This document shows, piece after piece, positions 47,681-57,488 of a stretch of 64,000 nucleotides of DNA; position 1 is the stretch's first letter; each line of letters begins with the position of its first letter. This DNA is from Brevibacterium sp. CCUG 69071 (GTDB taxonomy: Bacteria; Actinomycetota; Actinomycetes; Actinomycetales; Brevibacteriaceae): positions 1 through 64,000 of the forward strand of contig NZ_PGFV01000011.1 of NCBI RefSeq assembly GCF_021023135.1, given 5' to 3'. Under the pieces are notes generated by a model that did no database searches, had not been told where the DNA came from, and saw only the letters and a program-made list of their open reading frames with translations. Position numbers and translations under genes: made by a program.

Positions 47681-49792
47681 TCAGTCCGCCGCCTCGAGTG
47701 GAGCCAAATTCTGGAACTCGGCACGTACATCCATCAGCCTGCGCCCGTCACTCACCGCCCAGAAATACCACCCGTTAGTGGCCTTCTTCCGCAGCGCATA
47801 TCCGGCAGCCGACGGAGTGCCAAACTTCTTTCCATCAAGCTCGATCGACCCGTCTGACGTCAACGTTGCGTTCTTGCCGCGAAAATCACGGTGAGTAGCT
47901 GTAAGTACCTCGCCTGGTTTCAGGTTGCCCGCCTCTATGAGGTGCTTTAGTTCGATCCAGTCCCCTGCCTTTGTCTGCGGGTCAACCACTTGCCCCAGGT
48001 GGCCCTCCGGAACTGGCCACACTGCAAGTAGGATATCGATCAACTCTTCTGTCCTCTGATCGATCAACGCTTCGTCCCAGTCATGACCTTCAGTCCTGCT
48101 GACCACTCTTCCCGTCAGGCTGATGGTGTTGTGGTTCAGCAACGCTGCACGCTTTGCAGACCACGGCCCGTTTGACACTTTCGAGTTGAGCGACTGTGTG
48201 AGCAGAGTCAGGTTGCCCAGACGATGGACTCTTACCTGCCGTTCTTCCTCGTCTTCAGCTGACTCCACCGGCCAATTTTCCTGCCAAGCTCGGGGAAGAA
48301 TGTGTTCGATCGGGTAGTTCTTTCTCTCAATCTGCGGTTGTCTTGTCTCTTGCCGGAGCCGATCTTCAGCGGCTTCAAGGAACATCCTGAGCCGGCGACG
48401 AGGGAATCTTGTGTACGCGGATTCTGTACTCAAACTGTTTCGCACTTCGTCATCACCCGGCCAGTAAGTACTTGTAACGTTGAGGCGAGTCAGGTGGCCA
48501 ATGATTCGATCGTGCAGATCCTCGTCCGGAGCATCCTCATTGGCGGCGATAATATCAGCGACGATGCGTCCAAGGTCACTGTTCGACAGCCGAAGAATCT
48601 GCCGGCGATACAACCAGCTTTCTGCCGCTTGAACAATTCGGCCAAGTTCCTCGTCAGACAGAGTTCGGCCTGGAGCGTGCAACCAGATGACCAGGGGTTT
48701 CAAGGCTTCGACTCCGCTTGCGTCCATTCGGTAGAAAGCCATTGACGCCGGTCGGAGACTCCCGCCTTCGCTCTTCGCATGCAACGTCCAGTCCTCGTAT
48801 TGAACTGCCTGAGCCTTGATGTCCGCCAAGAGGTCCTGCATCACTCTGCCGGACTCCTGCTCGACCCAAGACTTGAATCGAGAGAAGGTGGATTGCGGAC
48901 CGATGTCCTCTCCAGTAGCCGCCACTAGCCACTGATTGAGAAAGAGCGAACTGCGGCTGACCAAATTCCTACCGACGCTGACCTGCTTCATCCAGAACTT
49001 AGATTCAAAAGGCCAGTCCTCGTGATAAGCGCGCTTTGTGTCTGCGCCTTCTTGATCAAGTCGCTGAAATACGAAGTTCCTGATCAGGTCTGCCGCAGTC
49101 AGTGGCGTGCCGCGAGCATTCAGCGTTTCGAAGATCTCTTGAGAGTTTTCTGCAGCATCTAATTCGATGGACACAAATTGCAGCCCGTCTAACAAGACGC
49201 TGGTCAGCTCTTCAGCCCTGTCTTGAAAACCACGGGACTCTGGTTCCCCGAGCCACCGCTCTATGACTGTGGTGAAGTACCGATGGGCGGCAACGATTTG
49301 GGAGTCTTGGTTCTGCAGGGCTGAATAGTCAACTGGCGGTTCCGCGGTCATGACTTCGCTAAACGGCAGTCCGTCCTTGTTTAGATGCTGCAATTTGAGT
49401 CGGCTTGTGCCCGCCTCAACATAACGTTCTGAATTATGTGTCAAGTCATCCAGCTGTCCCGCCAATCTCAGTTCATCAGCGTTCTCGAGCAACGCGCAGA
49501 CTGCATCAGCCATAATCTGCAATGTGGTCAGCCTTTGTTGGCCGTCGATGACGTTCCAGGCAATCAGCCTCCGGCTCTGCACCTCTTGGGCCTGGAGGAC
49601 TACTGCGCCAAAGAAGTGCGTGGCCTCGCGGTGCGGCTCCGCGATTCGGATCTCTGCAACGCGTCGGATGTCGTTCCACAACGGTTCCCACTGTTCTGTT
49701 TCCTGCCAGACATACGGCCGTTGGAACAAAGGAATGATGAAGTGCTGAGGAAGGTTGAACAACTGCATCGGCGTCCGTTTGAATGTCTCCAT
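47681..49792 (-). CDS. GmrSD-like DUF262/DUF1524 protein with a C-terminal RAMA-like module
   Basis: 703 residues from ATG at 49792. The DUF262 part (about 1-260) contains PLFQRPYVWQ and VIDGQQRLTTLQIM, the ParB-like nucleotide-binding signature. The DUF1524 part (about 430-590) contains YPIEHILPRAWQENWP and LGNLTLLTQSLNSKVSN, an HNH-type nuclease pattern. The last 90 or so residues (LKHLIEAGNLKPGEVLTATHRDFRGKNATLTSDG onward, split here at about 610-700) resemble RAMA, a module linked to adenine methylation. GmrSD-type proteins cut modified DNA in an NTP-dependent way. The RAMA-like tail suggests reading of methyladenine. It is convergent with the helicase-sigma gene. Confidence 0.8.
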   Translation of the reverse strand: METFKRTPMQLFNLPQHFIIPLFQRPYVWQETEQWEPLWNDIRRVAEIRIAEPHREATHFFGAVVLQAQEVQSRRLIAWNVIDGQQRLTTLQIMADAVCALLENADELRLAGQLDDLTHNSERYVEAGTSRLKLQHLNKDGLPFSEVMTAEPPVDYSALQNQDSQIVAAHRYFTTVIERWLGEPESRGFQDRAEELTSVLLDGLQFVSIELDAAENSQEIFETLNARGTPLTAADLIRNFVFQRLDQEGADTKRAYHEDWPFESKFWMKQVSVGRNLVSRSSLFLNQWLVAATGEDIGPQSTFSRFKSWVEQESGRVMQDLLADIKAQAVQYEDWTLHAKSEGGSLRPASMAFYRMDASGVEALKPLVIWLHAPGRTLSDEELGRIVQAAESWLYRRQILRLSNSDLGRIVADIIAANEDAPDEDLHDRIIGHLTRLNVTSTYWPGDDEVRNSLSTESAYTRFPRRRLRMFLEAAEDRLRQETRQPQIERKNYPIEHILPRAWQENWPVESAEDEEERQVRVHRLGNLTLLTQSLNSKVSNGPWSAKRAALLNHNTISLTGRVVSRTEGHDWDEALIDQRTEELIDILLAVWPVPEGHLGQVVDPQTKAGDWIELKHLIEAGNLKPGEVLTATHRDFRGKNATLTSDGSIELDGKKFGTPSAAGYALRKKATNGWYFWAVSDGRRLMDVRAEFQNLAPLEAAD

Positions 49793-49860
49793 TTTCCCAA
49801 GATACCCGACAGGAAATTCGAACGGTTCAACAGCATGATCTGATTGAGTCCGGCACAGAA

Positions 49861-49907
49861 CAACGGGGTGGATCAGCCCAGATAAAACTAGCTGGCCCAC
49901 CCCGTTG
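49861..49907. terminator. Hairpin downstream of the galactonate operon
   Basis: CAACGGGGTGG (49861-49871) pairs exactly with 49897-49907. The 25-base interior can form a smaller inner stem. It lies 13 bases past the stop of the last galactonate gene on the minus strand. Confidence 0.7.
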
Positions 49908-49919
49908 ATCACTCATACC

Positions 49920-51224
49920 TCACTCCTCTACGCGCTCAACTTTCCCAACGAGGAACACGTACGACAGCACGCCGACGATCGTGACTGCAGCCATGTAGAC
50001 GAACGCCGGAGCGAAGTCGATGTCGGTGACGAGGAAGCCTATGACGATCGGGGTGGCGATCGACGCGAGGTTGCCGATGAAGTTGAACATGCCTCCGGTC
50101 AGGCCCAAGAGTCGCTCAGGTGCCAGAGAAGAGACTAGCGACCACGTGATCGAAGCGAAGCCGTTGCCGAAGAACGCGATCGACATGAACACGATGACCC
50201 ACGCCGAGGAATCCGTGTAGTTCGCGCCGAGCATGAACACGGTCATCGCCAGGCCGATGATGATCGGCAGCTTCCGAGCCATCCCCAGCGACAGTCCCCG
50301 CTTGACCATGAGGTCAGAGACCGCGCCGGAGAGCAGAACACCGACCAGAGCCGCAATAAACGGCAACGATGCCATGAAACCCGACTCGATGTAGTCCATA
50401 CCGCGATAGTCGACGAGGTAAGTCGGGAACCAAGTAAGGAAGAACCACAGCGTCGACGTCAGACAGAACTGGCCGAGGTAGATGCCCCACAGCTTCCGCC
50501 TTGTCAACACGACCTTGACGTCGGACCATTTGAGCTTCGGTTTCGCTTCCTTCTTCACGCCGGTTTCGACGTCAACGAGTCCACCGCCCGAAGCGATGAG
50601 GTCGATTTCGGCCTGGTTGACGCCAGCCTTGTCGCGGGGCTCCCGGTAGACGAACCACCAGATCCCGGCCCAAATGATGCCGACGACACCGGTGAGGATG
50701 AACACCCAATGCCAAGTCAGCACTGTCTGCAGCCACGACAACACCGGGGTCAGCAGCGCGAGCCCGATGAACTGACCGGACGTGTAGAAAGCGATGACGC
50801 GGCCGCGTTCACGCTCTGGGAACCATGCGGTCGCGACCTTGTTGTTGATGGGGTAGGCGGGTGCTTCGAACCCGCCGACCATGAGTCGCAGGATGATGAG
50901 CGCGATGAAGCCGCCGGACATTCCCATGAACAAAGTGGCCAGCGACCACAGCACGAGGCAGGAGGCGTAGAGGACTCGCGGTCGGACTCGGTCGACGAGC
51001 CACCCACCGGGCAGCTGCATCGCAGCGTAGGTCCATCCGAATGCCGAGAGCAGCAGACCCTGCTGGCCCGTGGTGAGATCGAATTCCTGAGACAGTGCCG
51101 GCATCGCAATGGACAGGTTTGCCCGGTCCATGTAGTTGATGACGACGGTAACGAAGAGCAGAACCGCGATGATGTAGCGGATTCGGGTCGGTTTGGTGAC
51201 CGTGAGGTTGTCGAGCTTCGTCAT
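49920..51224 (-). CDS. dgoT: MFS sugar-acid permease, D-galactonate/glucarate type
   Basis: 434 residues from ATG at 51224, preceded by GAGGAG. Twelve hydrophobic segments; NYMDRANLSIAMPALSQEF (near 29-47) and WTYAAMQLPGGWLVDRVRPR (near 65-84) are typical of the anion:cation symporter family that includes DgoT and GudP. It imports the sugar acid with protons. It is the last gene of the dgo operon, ten bases after dgoD. Confidence 0.88.
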   Translation of the reverse strand: MTKLDNLTVTKPTRIRYIIAVLLFVTVVINYMDRANLSIAMPALSQEFDLTTGQQGLLLSAFGWTYAAMQLPGGWLVDRVRPRVLYASCLVLWSLATLFMGMSGGFIALIILRLMVGGFEAPAYPINNKVATAWFPERERGRVIAFYTSGQFIGLALLTPVLSWLQTVLTWHWVFILTGVVGIIWAGIWWFVYREPRDKAGVNQAEIDLIASGGGLVDVETGVKKEAKPKLKWSDVKVVLTRRKLWGIYLGQFCLTSTLWFFLTWFPTYLVDYRGMDYIESGFMASLPFIAALVGVLLSGAVSDLMVKRGLSLGMARKLPIIIGLAMTVFMLGANYTDSSAWVIVFMSIAFFGNGFASITWSLVSSLAPERLLGLTGGMFNFIGNLASIATPIVIGFLVTDIDFAPAFVYMAAVTIVGVLSYVFLVGKVERVEE

Positions 51225-51234
51225 TCGTCTCTCC

Positions 51235-52383
<1,149 letters not shown>

Positions 52384-52418
52384 TGTTCTTGCCTTTCGTT
52401 CGGTGATCGTCGTTGATG

Positions 52419-53033
52419 TCAGAAGGATTGAGCCCACGCCGAGGCGATCGCCTGGGCCCGGGTGCGGACGTCGTCGGGGCGGTCGCCTCGGCGATAGAGG
52501 GAAGAACCAAGGCCGAGGCCGGCTGCGCCAGCCTTTCGCCAGTCGGCTGCGTTGTCGGCACCGACTCCCCCGACGGGGAAGAGTTCGGTGCCGCTGGGAA
52601 GAACTTCGCGCCAAGCTTTCATTCCGATGATCCCCACCGCCGAGGATGGGAAGAGCTTGACGTTCGTAGCGCCGGCTTTGACTCCGGCGAACGCTTCGGT
52701 CGGGGTCGCTGCACCTGGGTATGGGGTGAGTCCAAGCTCGAGTGCGGTCGTGATGACGTCGCGATCGGTGTCGGGGGCGACGATGATGCGGGCCCCGGCC
52801 TGTTGGCACTCGTGGACCTGGTCGGCGGTGAGCACCGTGCCGGCGCCGATCTCCAGTGTGTCTCCGAACTTCTCGACCAGCGCTGTAATCGAGGCGAGTG
52901 GGTCGGGCGAGTTGAGTGGCACCTCGATGGCGGAGAAACCTGCGTCGACGATGCCTTCGGCGATGTCGAGGACTTCGTCGGAGCGGACCCCGCGGAGGAT
53001 GGCGATGAGGCCGGCGGGAACTGAGTCAGGCAT
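52419..53033 (-). CDS. dgoA: 2-dehydro-3-deoxy-6-phosphogalactonate aldolase
   Basis: 204 residues, KDPG/KDPGal aldolase fold. [17 protein letters not shown] at the N-terminus and [14 protein letters not shown] (near 37-50) mark the galactonate form rather than KDPG aldolase. The Schiff-base lysine is in [11 protein letters not shown] (near 125-135). It splits the phosphorylated keto acid into pyruvate and glyceraldehyde 3-phosphate. It overlaps dgoK by eight bases. Confidence 0.92.
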   Translation of the reverse strand: MPDSVPAGLIAILRGVRSDEVLDIAEGIVDAGFSAIEVPLNSPDPLASITALVEKFGDTLEIGAGTVLTADQVHECQQAGARIIVAPDTDRDVITTALELGLTPYPGAATPTEAFAGVKAGATNVKLFPSSAVGIIGMKAWREVLPSGTELFPVGGVGADNAADWRKAGAAGLGLGSSLYRRGDRPDDVRTRAQAIASAWAQSF

Positions 53034-54006
53034 GGGAGTTCTCCTTAATCGGCACGAGGCCGGAGAGTTCAGCGATGCGGAAGAGTCCGGTGGCGGCCGC
53101 GCGTGGATCCGCGACGACAGTTTCCCGGCCCAGTCGGTTGAGTGCGCGTGAGTAGCGTTGGGTGAGGTTCGTCGATCCGCAAACGATGACCTGTGCGGAA
53201 GATTCGGTGTTCAGTGTCAGCTGGCTGGCCACCTCGGCCCCGATGAGCATTCCTGATAGGTAGTCATTGACCTCATCGGCGAGCAGGCGCCCGTCGAGGG
53301 CCCAGGTACGAGCGGAGAAGAGCGACGAAGTGAGGGCGGCGGGGTCGTCAGAACCGACCTGCACTCCCGAGTCGAAGACTTCGTGGTGGAAGTCATCGGT
53401 GGGTTCGGCCAGGCGGGCGAGGATCGACGAGGTGCTCAACAAGCCGAAGATTTCTCCGCTCATCGAGGTGGAGAAGTCGGTGACGCGAGTTCCTTCGCTG
53501 GTCACCCACTTGGTGTGAGTCCCAGGAAGGACCACCGTCCGCTGTTCTGTGCATTCGGGAGTGAGCAGTCCGAGCAGCTGGGTCTCTTCACCGCGGATGA
53601 CATCCGGGGCGCTGGCCTCGCTCGCGGTCTTCTGCAAGCCGGGGACGATGCGGAGGTCGCCTGTGTCGAGTTCGACCGTTGTGAGGTGCTTGCCGAGGTC
53701 TCCCAAATCGGTCGGCAGTTCCAGGTAGCCCGCCTTGGCGATTCCTTGGGTTGAACCGATCATGCCGCTGGCCAGGACCGGGAGTTGACCGAAGTCTGCG
53801 AGCCAGTCACCGATCGTGGATTGCGCGATGCGGGAGAAGTCGCTGCGCGGGTCGGTGGAGTCCGGGCCGACGGCCATGATCCCGTCCGGTCCGTTGCGTT
53901 CGGCGAGGATTTCTCCGCCGTTGCCGATGAGGAACGCTCGCAGTGAGCTTGTCCCCCAGTCGAGGCCGATCATCTGCGGGGCCTCGGGTGGTGCCAGTTG
54001 TGCCAT
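53026..54006 (-). CDS. dgoK: 2-dehydro-3-deoxygalactonokinase
   Basis: 326 residues from ATG at 54006. It phosphorylates 2-dehydro-3-deoxygalactonate with ATP. The phosphate-binding start IGLDWGTSSLRAFLIG (near 13-28) and VLPGTHTKWVTSEGTRVTDFSTSMSGE (split near 165-190) are typical. It is the first gene of the dgo operon, 77 bases from the divergent IclR regulator. Confidence 0.92.
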   Translation of the reverse strand: MAQLAPPEAPQMIGLDWGTSSLRAFLIGNGGEILAERNGPDGIMAVGPDSTDPRSDFSRIAQSTIGDWLADFGQLPVLASGMIGSTQGIAKAGYLELPTDLGDLGKHLTTVELDTGDLRIVPGLQKTASEASAPDVIRGEETQLLGLLTPECTEQRTVVLPGTHTKWVTSEGTRVTDFSTSMSGEIFGLLSTSSILARLAEPTDDFHHEVFDSGVQVGSDDPAALTSSLFSARTWALDGRLLADEVNDYLSGMLIGAEVASQLTLNTESSAQVIVCGSTNLTQRYSRALNRLGRETVVADPRAAATGLFRIAELSGLVPIKENSHA

Positions 54007-54049
54007 AGAAGTCACTATGGGGGAGTCGTTCCACCTTGTGCCACCGGTG

Positions 54050-54064
54050 TCCCTATATGTGGGA
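54050..54064. promoter_or_regulatory. Candidate operator of the galactonate regulator
   Basis: TCCC, seven bases, GGGA lies at the centre of the 77-base divergent gap. A wider, imperfect symmetry (TTCCACC near 54029-54035 and GGTGGAA near 54078-54084) surrounds it. The link to the IclR protein is positional. Confidence 0.45.
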
Positions 54065-54083
54065 TTAGTGACATACTGGTGGA

Positions 54084-54854
54084 ATGACCGAGAACCTTGC
54101 CACACGTTCGAGTGAACCCATCCCCCAGGGCACGCAGACCCTGGCGAGAGGACTGCAGGTCATCAGCGCCGTGGCACATGGCTCGACGACTTTGAAAGCC
54201 GTAGTCGATACGACGGGTCTCGGCAGGTCGAGTGCGCACCGCATGATTCAGCTGTTGGTGCAGATGGGCTATCTGCGTCATGGGTCGCCTGGGGAATTTC
54301 GGCTGGGACCCACTCTCATCGAGTTTGGCTTCACCGCGCTCAACCAGGACCCACTGCCGGTGGTCGCCAGGGAGAATCTGGAGGCACTGGCCGAACGGAC
54401 GCAGGACACCATTCATCTCTCGGTCGAAGATGGGGAGTCGGTGCTCTACCTCCACAAGATTCCGGGCACGCGCGGGGCGGAGATGCGATCACGCATCGGA
54501 CACCGGATGCCAATGACACGCACGGGAGTCGGGAAGGCGCTGCTGCTGGGGCAAGACGATAGGTGGGAGCGGCTGTTTACTGCGGAGAATCCTGAGGCAG
54601 AGTCAGCGGCGATGGAATCGTTCGTCAAACGTATGCACGGCTATACGCGCGATGGTGCATCGTTCGACCTGGAAGAGAATGAACCAGGCATTCGGTGCGT
54701 GGCTGCACCAATCCGGGACGGCAGCGGGGAGATCGTCGCAGGCATCTCGCTGTCGGCAACGCGTCCGTTCATGCCGAAAGATCGGATGCAGGCGCTGGTT
54801 CCGGTGATGAAGTCTGCTGCACGGGAGATATCGGTGAAGTTGGGGTTCAAGTAG
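54084..54854 (+). CDS. IclR-family regulator of the galactonate operon
   Basis: 256 residues. Winged helix (about 15-75, TLARGLQVISAV and GRSSAHRMIQLLVQMGYL) and effector domain (about 90-250, HRMPMTRTGVGKALLLG and AAPIRDGSGEIVAGISLSAT). It is divergent from dgoK-A-D-T and most likely controls it in response to galactonate or a pathway intermediate. E. coli uses a GntR-type DgoR instead, so the gene symbol is withheld. Confidence 0.9.
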   Translation: MTENLATRSSEPIPQGTQTLARGLQVISAVAHGSTTLKAVVDTTGLGRSSAHRMIQLLVQMGYLRHGSPGEFRLGPTLIEFGFTALNQDPLPVVARENLEALAERTQDTIHLSVEDGESVLYLHKIPGTRGAEMRSRIGHRMPMTRTGVGKALLLGQDDRWERLFTAENPEAESAAMESFVKRMHGYTRDGASFDLEENEPGIRCVAAPIRDGSGEIVAGISLSATRPFMPKDRMQALVPVMKSAAREISVKLGFK

Positions 54855-54983
54855 CCCTACGCCGGGCGCTTGCATTCCGACGAAGCTACTTGAACCTAAT
54901 TCAGACCACCAAGCATATAACGCTACAAGCAATTAAATCGAACGGCTCATCCCCACCTCTGAATTAAGAGACGCACGCACTAA

Positions 54984-56303
54984 TCAACTCATCCTGAAGA
55001 GCTGTTTGGCCAGCGAAGATCTAGGAATCACGGTCCCGTCAAACTCGAACTCGAAGAGGTGCATGCCTGTCTCTTCGGCCCACTGGATCGCTTGAGCCGA
55101 GTACCCTCCCAGCGAGAAAAATAATGCCAACACATCACGATGCGCTGCTATGCCATAAAGCCGTTGAAGCTGCTCGCGAGATGATCGCCTCCCCTCAAGC
55201 TTGACCTGCGCAATTGCTTCCGTTGACTCAACGTCGATCCCGCCGTCAGCTCCCAAGCCAGTGGGGACGACGTTCGTGAACCCAGTTGCTTCCATAACTT
55301 CTGCTGCATAAATTTCGGCATCGCGAGGAGTCTTAATCAATCGTGGCGACGGAAGCCTCAGCGAACTACCAACATCCGCACCGCCATCTATTTGCATTGG
55401 TTCAAATATCTGACGACTACCAGGCATTCTCGTGCCTGGTATCGCAGCATTCAAAATCTCTTCAAACCTGGCGTCTCTGTCTTGCCACTCGCGTAAGTGA
55501 GAATCGCCGATCAGGCTACTTCTCCTAATTAAATAATCATAGTCCTGCTCAAGTTCTACCCAGGATTCATAGCTCACCCCAGGGATTCGCAAATTGCAAA
55601 ATGCCCTATCTAATTGGTTAAAGAAATGGATGGACTCCGCCAAAGATGCACCAGGGAGCTTCCGGTAAGTCGCTGAATTATAGTCAGTGCAATCATTAGT
55701 GTTCAGTATATCCAGCATAATTTCAGGCCCCCGGCGCCCTTCGGTTACCAGCGCCACTACTAGCGCAACTACTCGCGTACCAAAGGTAATCAAACAATCG
55801 CTGACCACCTGATAATGCGTGGTGGATCCAGACGGACGAAACTGCGGCAACTGGCCGGGACCGCTTGGCGCTTTAATGTGTCCCTCCAGCAACAAGGTCG
55901 GCCAGCTCACTATCGAATTGGCTTCGTACTTCTGAAGGAGATCCGATTCCACATCTGAAAACTGGGAATTATCTACGGTGGGCTCGACAAACGCCAACGG
56001 CCTAGCTAAAAGTGCACCGCTGAGTGGATCGAGGTCATCCACGTATGCAATTAAATTAAGAGTAGTTTGGATGTCAAACATAAAGCTTTCGGCTTTACGC
56101 TCTTTTGAGCCGGCGTCGGGGAACGCCATTACAAACTGGTTGTGCTGATCGATCAGGGCACAGATTGAGGTGTCCCAAGGAAAGACTGGGATCTCCAGGT
56201 AGCTATGAATCGCTTCTCGTTGCGCCTTGGTTGGGCGAGACCGCCTGAACAGGTCAGTTTCATCAGATTCTGGCGTCTTGAACCAATCCGATATTGCCAT
56301 CAT
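54984..56303 (-). CDS. Mrr-like restriction endonuclease with a large N-terminal domain
   Basis: 439 residues. The C-terminus (about 325-435) is a Mrr_cat-type PD-(D/E)XK domain: AAEVMEATGFTNVVPTGLGADGGIDVES with the aspartate of GGIDV (near 357-361) and IAQVKLEGRRSSREQLQRL with Q-x-K (near 367-385). The N-terminal 320 residues are not recognised and could sense a phage signal or modified DNA. The gene is relatively AT-rich, and it stands alone between the galactonate module and the patatin gene. A second ATG follows the first directly (MMAIS), so the start is slightly ambiguous. Confidence 0.72.
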   Translation of the reverse strand: MMAISDWFKTPESDETDLFRRSRPTKAQREAIHSYLEIPVFPWDTSICALIDQHNQFVMAFPDAGSKERKAESFMFDIQTTLNLIAYVDDLDPLSGALLARPLAFVEPTVDNSQFSDVESDLLQKYEANSIVSWPTLLLEGHIKAPSGPGQLPQFRPSGSTTHYQVVSDCLITFGTRVVALVVALVTEGRRGPEIMLDILNTNDCTDYNSATYRKLPGASLAESIHFFNQLDRAFCNLRIPGVSYESWVELEQDYDYLIRRSSLIGDSHLREWQDRDARFEEILNAAIPGTRMPGSRQIFEPMQIDGGADVGSSLRLPSPRLIKTPRDAEIYAAEVMEATGFTNVVPTGLGADGGIDVESTEAIAQVKLEGRRSSREQLQRLYGIAAHRDVLALFFSLGGYSAQAIQWAEETGMHLFEFEFDGTVIPRSSLAKQLFRMS

Positions 56304-56561
56304 TGCTCACTTTCGGTCTCCACCACTGTTGTCTCCCAATGATAGAGGTCAGAGCACAGGCCCATTCGTATTCTGTCAACATGTCAGACAACAATTCCCA
56401 TGAGCTGTCACCCAAGTCGAGTCTCAGTCAAATTCGCATCCGCCGACACCGGGCCAGGCCTGCCGCTCACTAAATCAACACCAGCAAAAACTCGTCCGGA
56501 AGCAGCTGTTCCCCGATTGGCCCATTATATTGGATGTCTTGCCCCGCCTCCTGGTCGCTTT

Positions 56562-57488
56562 CTAACTGAGCCCAACACCAAGAAACTCCCGCATCACCGG
56601 AAGCTCCCGCCGAGACTGCGACAGTCCCATCCGGTGAGCAGCTGCGAGCCGCGAGAGATCACGAGTGCTGTTGTCGACTGGCATACGCTCAGGAGCGAAG
56701 ACGTGGGCCTTCCCCTCCGCTTCGAGTTCGAAGATGCGTTCACGGGTCTCGTTGTAGCGCTTCCAACGAGTCAGCAGCGCATCGGCTAAGGCCGGATGCT
56801 TTCTGAAGATGCCGCGAAAGACTGCAGGGAATCTCTGCGGTTCTTTCTTGTAACCACGTTCCTGCGTGAGCACGATGACGAACTTCTCGAAGCCCTCGCG
56901 CTGAGCCTGGCTCAACGCGATTCCGCCGTCCTCCCCCATCGCACCATCGACGTACACGCGCCCATCAAGATGTACTGGTGGCATAACAATCGGCATCGTC
57001 GATGACGCCTGCACCCGGATCATCAGATCGTCGATGTTCGGGGTGTCCTTCTTCGACCACACCGCCTCGTCACCGGTCTCGGCATCGAACGCGATGACCC
57101 GCATGTCGCCGGTGCTTGCCTCGTAGGTATCCCAGTCGAATGGCAGTGCTTCGTCGGGTGCACCTGCTCGCTGGTAGATGTACTCGCCGTGGAACATGCC
57201 TTTGCCGCGAGCGAAGTAGCGCCACCCGCCGAATTCTTCTTCCTTGGCGAACTCAACGAACGATCGACGCACTCTCCATTTGTCCTCGGACAGGTAGTTC
57301 ACTGCGGTGGACGCTCCGGCACTGATGCCAGCGACCCAATCGAACGACAGACCTTCGTTGAGCAAGACAACGGCCATGGCGCTGGTGAGTGAAGCTCGCA
57401 TCCCACCGCCTTCGAAGATGAGTGCGGTATCGCTGATTCGCGTCGCCTCCACTGGCTCCGTCACTTGGCCTACCCGAGCCCTTCCCAT
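56562..57488 (-). CDS. Patatin-like phospholipase
   Basis: 308 residues. Oxyanion loop FEGGGMRAS (25-33), nucleophile elbow GISAG with S56, and catalytic dyad Asp in YVDGAMGEDGG (near 170) are all present, giving the Ser-Asp dyad of bacterial patatins. It should hydrolyse lipid acyl esters. Its start lies inside the end of the UbiB-like gene (19-base overlap), so the two are co-expressed. No CD-NTase or signalling partner is adjacent, so a CapV-like defence role is not supported. Confidence 0.88.
   Translation of the reverse strand: MGRARVGQVTEPVEATRISDTALIFEGGGMRASLTSAMAVVLLNEGLSFDWVAGISAGASTAVNYLSEDKWRVRRSFVEFAKEEEFGGWRYFARGKGMFHGEYIYQRAGAPDEALPFDWDTYEASTGDMRVIAFDAETGDEAVWSKKDTPNIDDLMIRVQASSTMPIVMPPVHLDGRVYVDGAMGEDGGIALSQAQREGFEKFVIVLTQERGYKKEPQRFPAVFRGIFRKHPALADALLTRWKRYNETRERIFELEAEGKAHVFAPERMPVDNSTRDLSRLAAAHRMGLSQSRRELPVMREFLGVGLS

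Noticed and set aside
56460..56570. A short protein-like reading downstream of the patatin gene on the minus strand (ending LLPDEFLLVLI)
   Set aside because: Only about 35 codons, no start, out of frame with the patatin; it could be a remnant, but I cannot support it.
56562..57488. The patatin gene as a CBASS effector (CapV)
   Set aside because: No CD-NTase or ancillary CBASS gene is adjacent; it is instead coupled to a UbiB-like gene.
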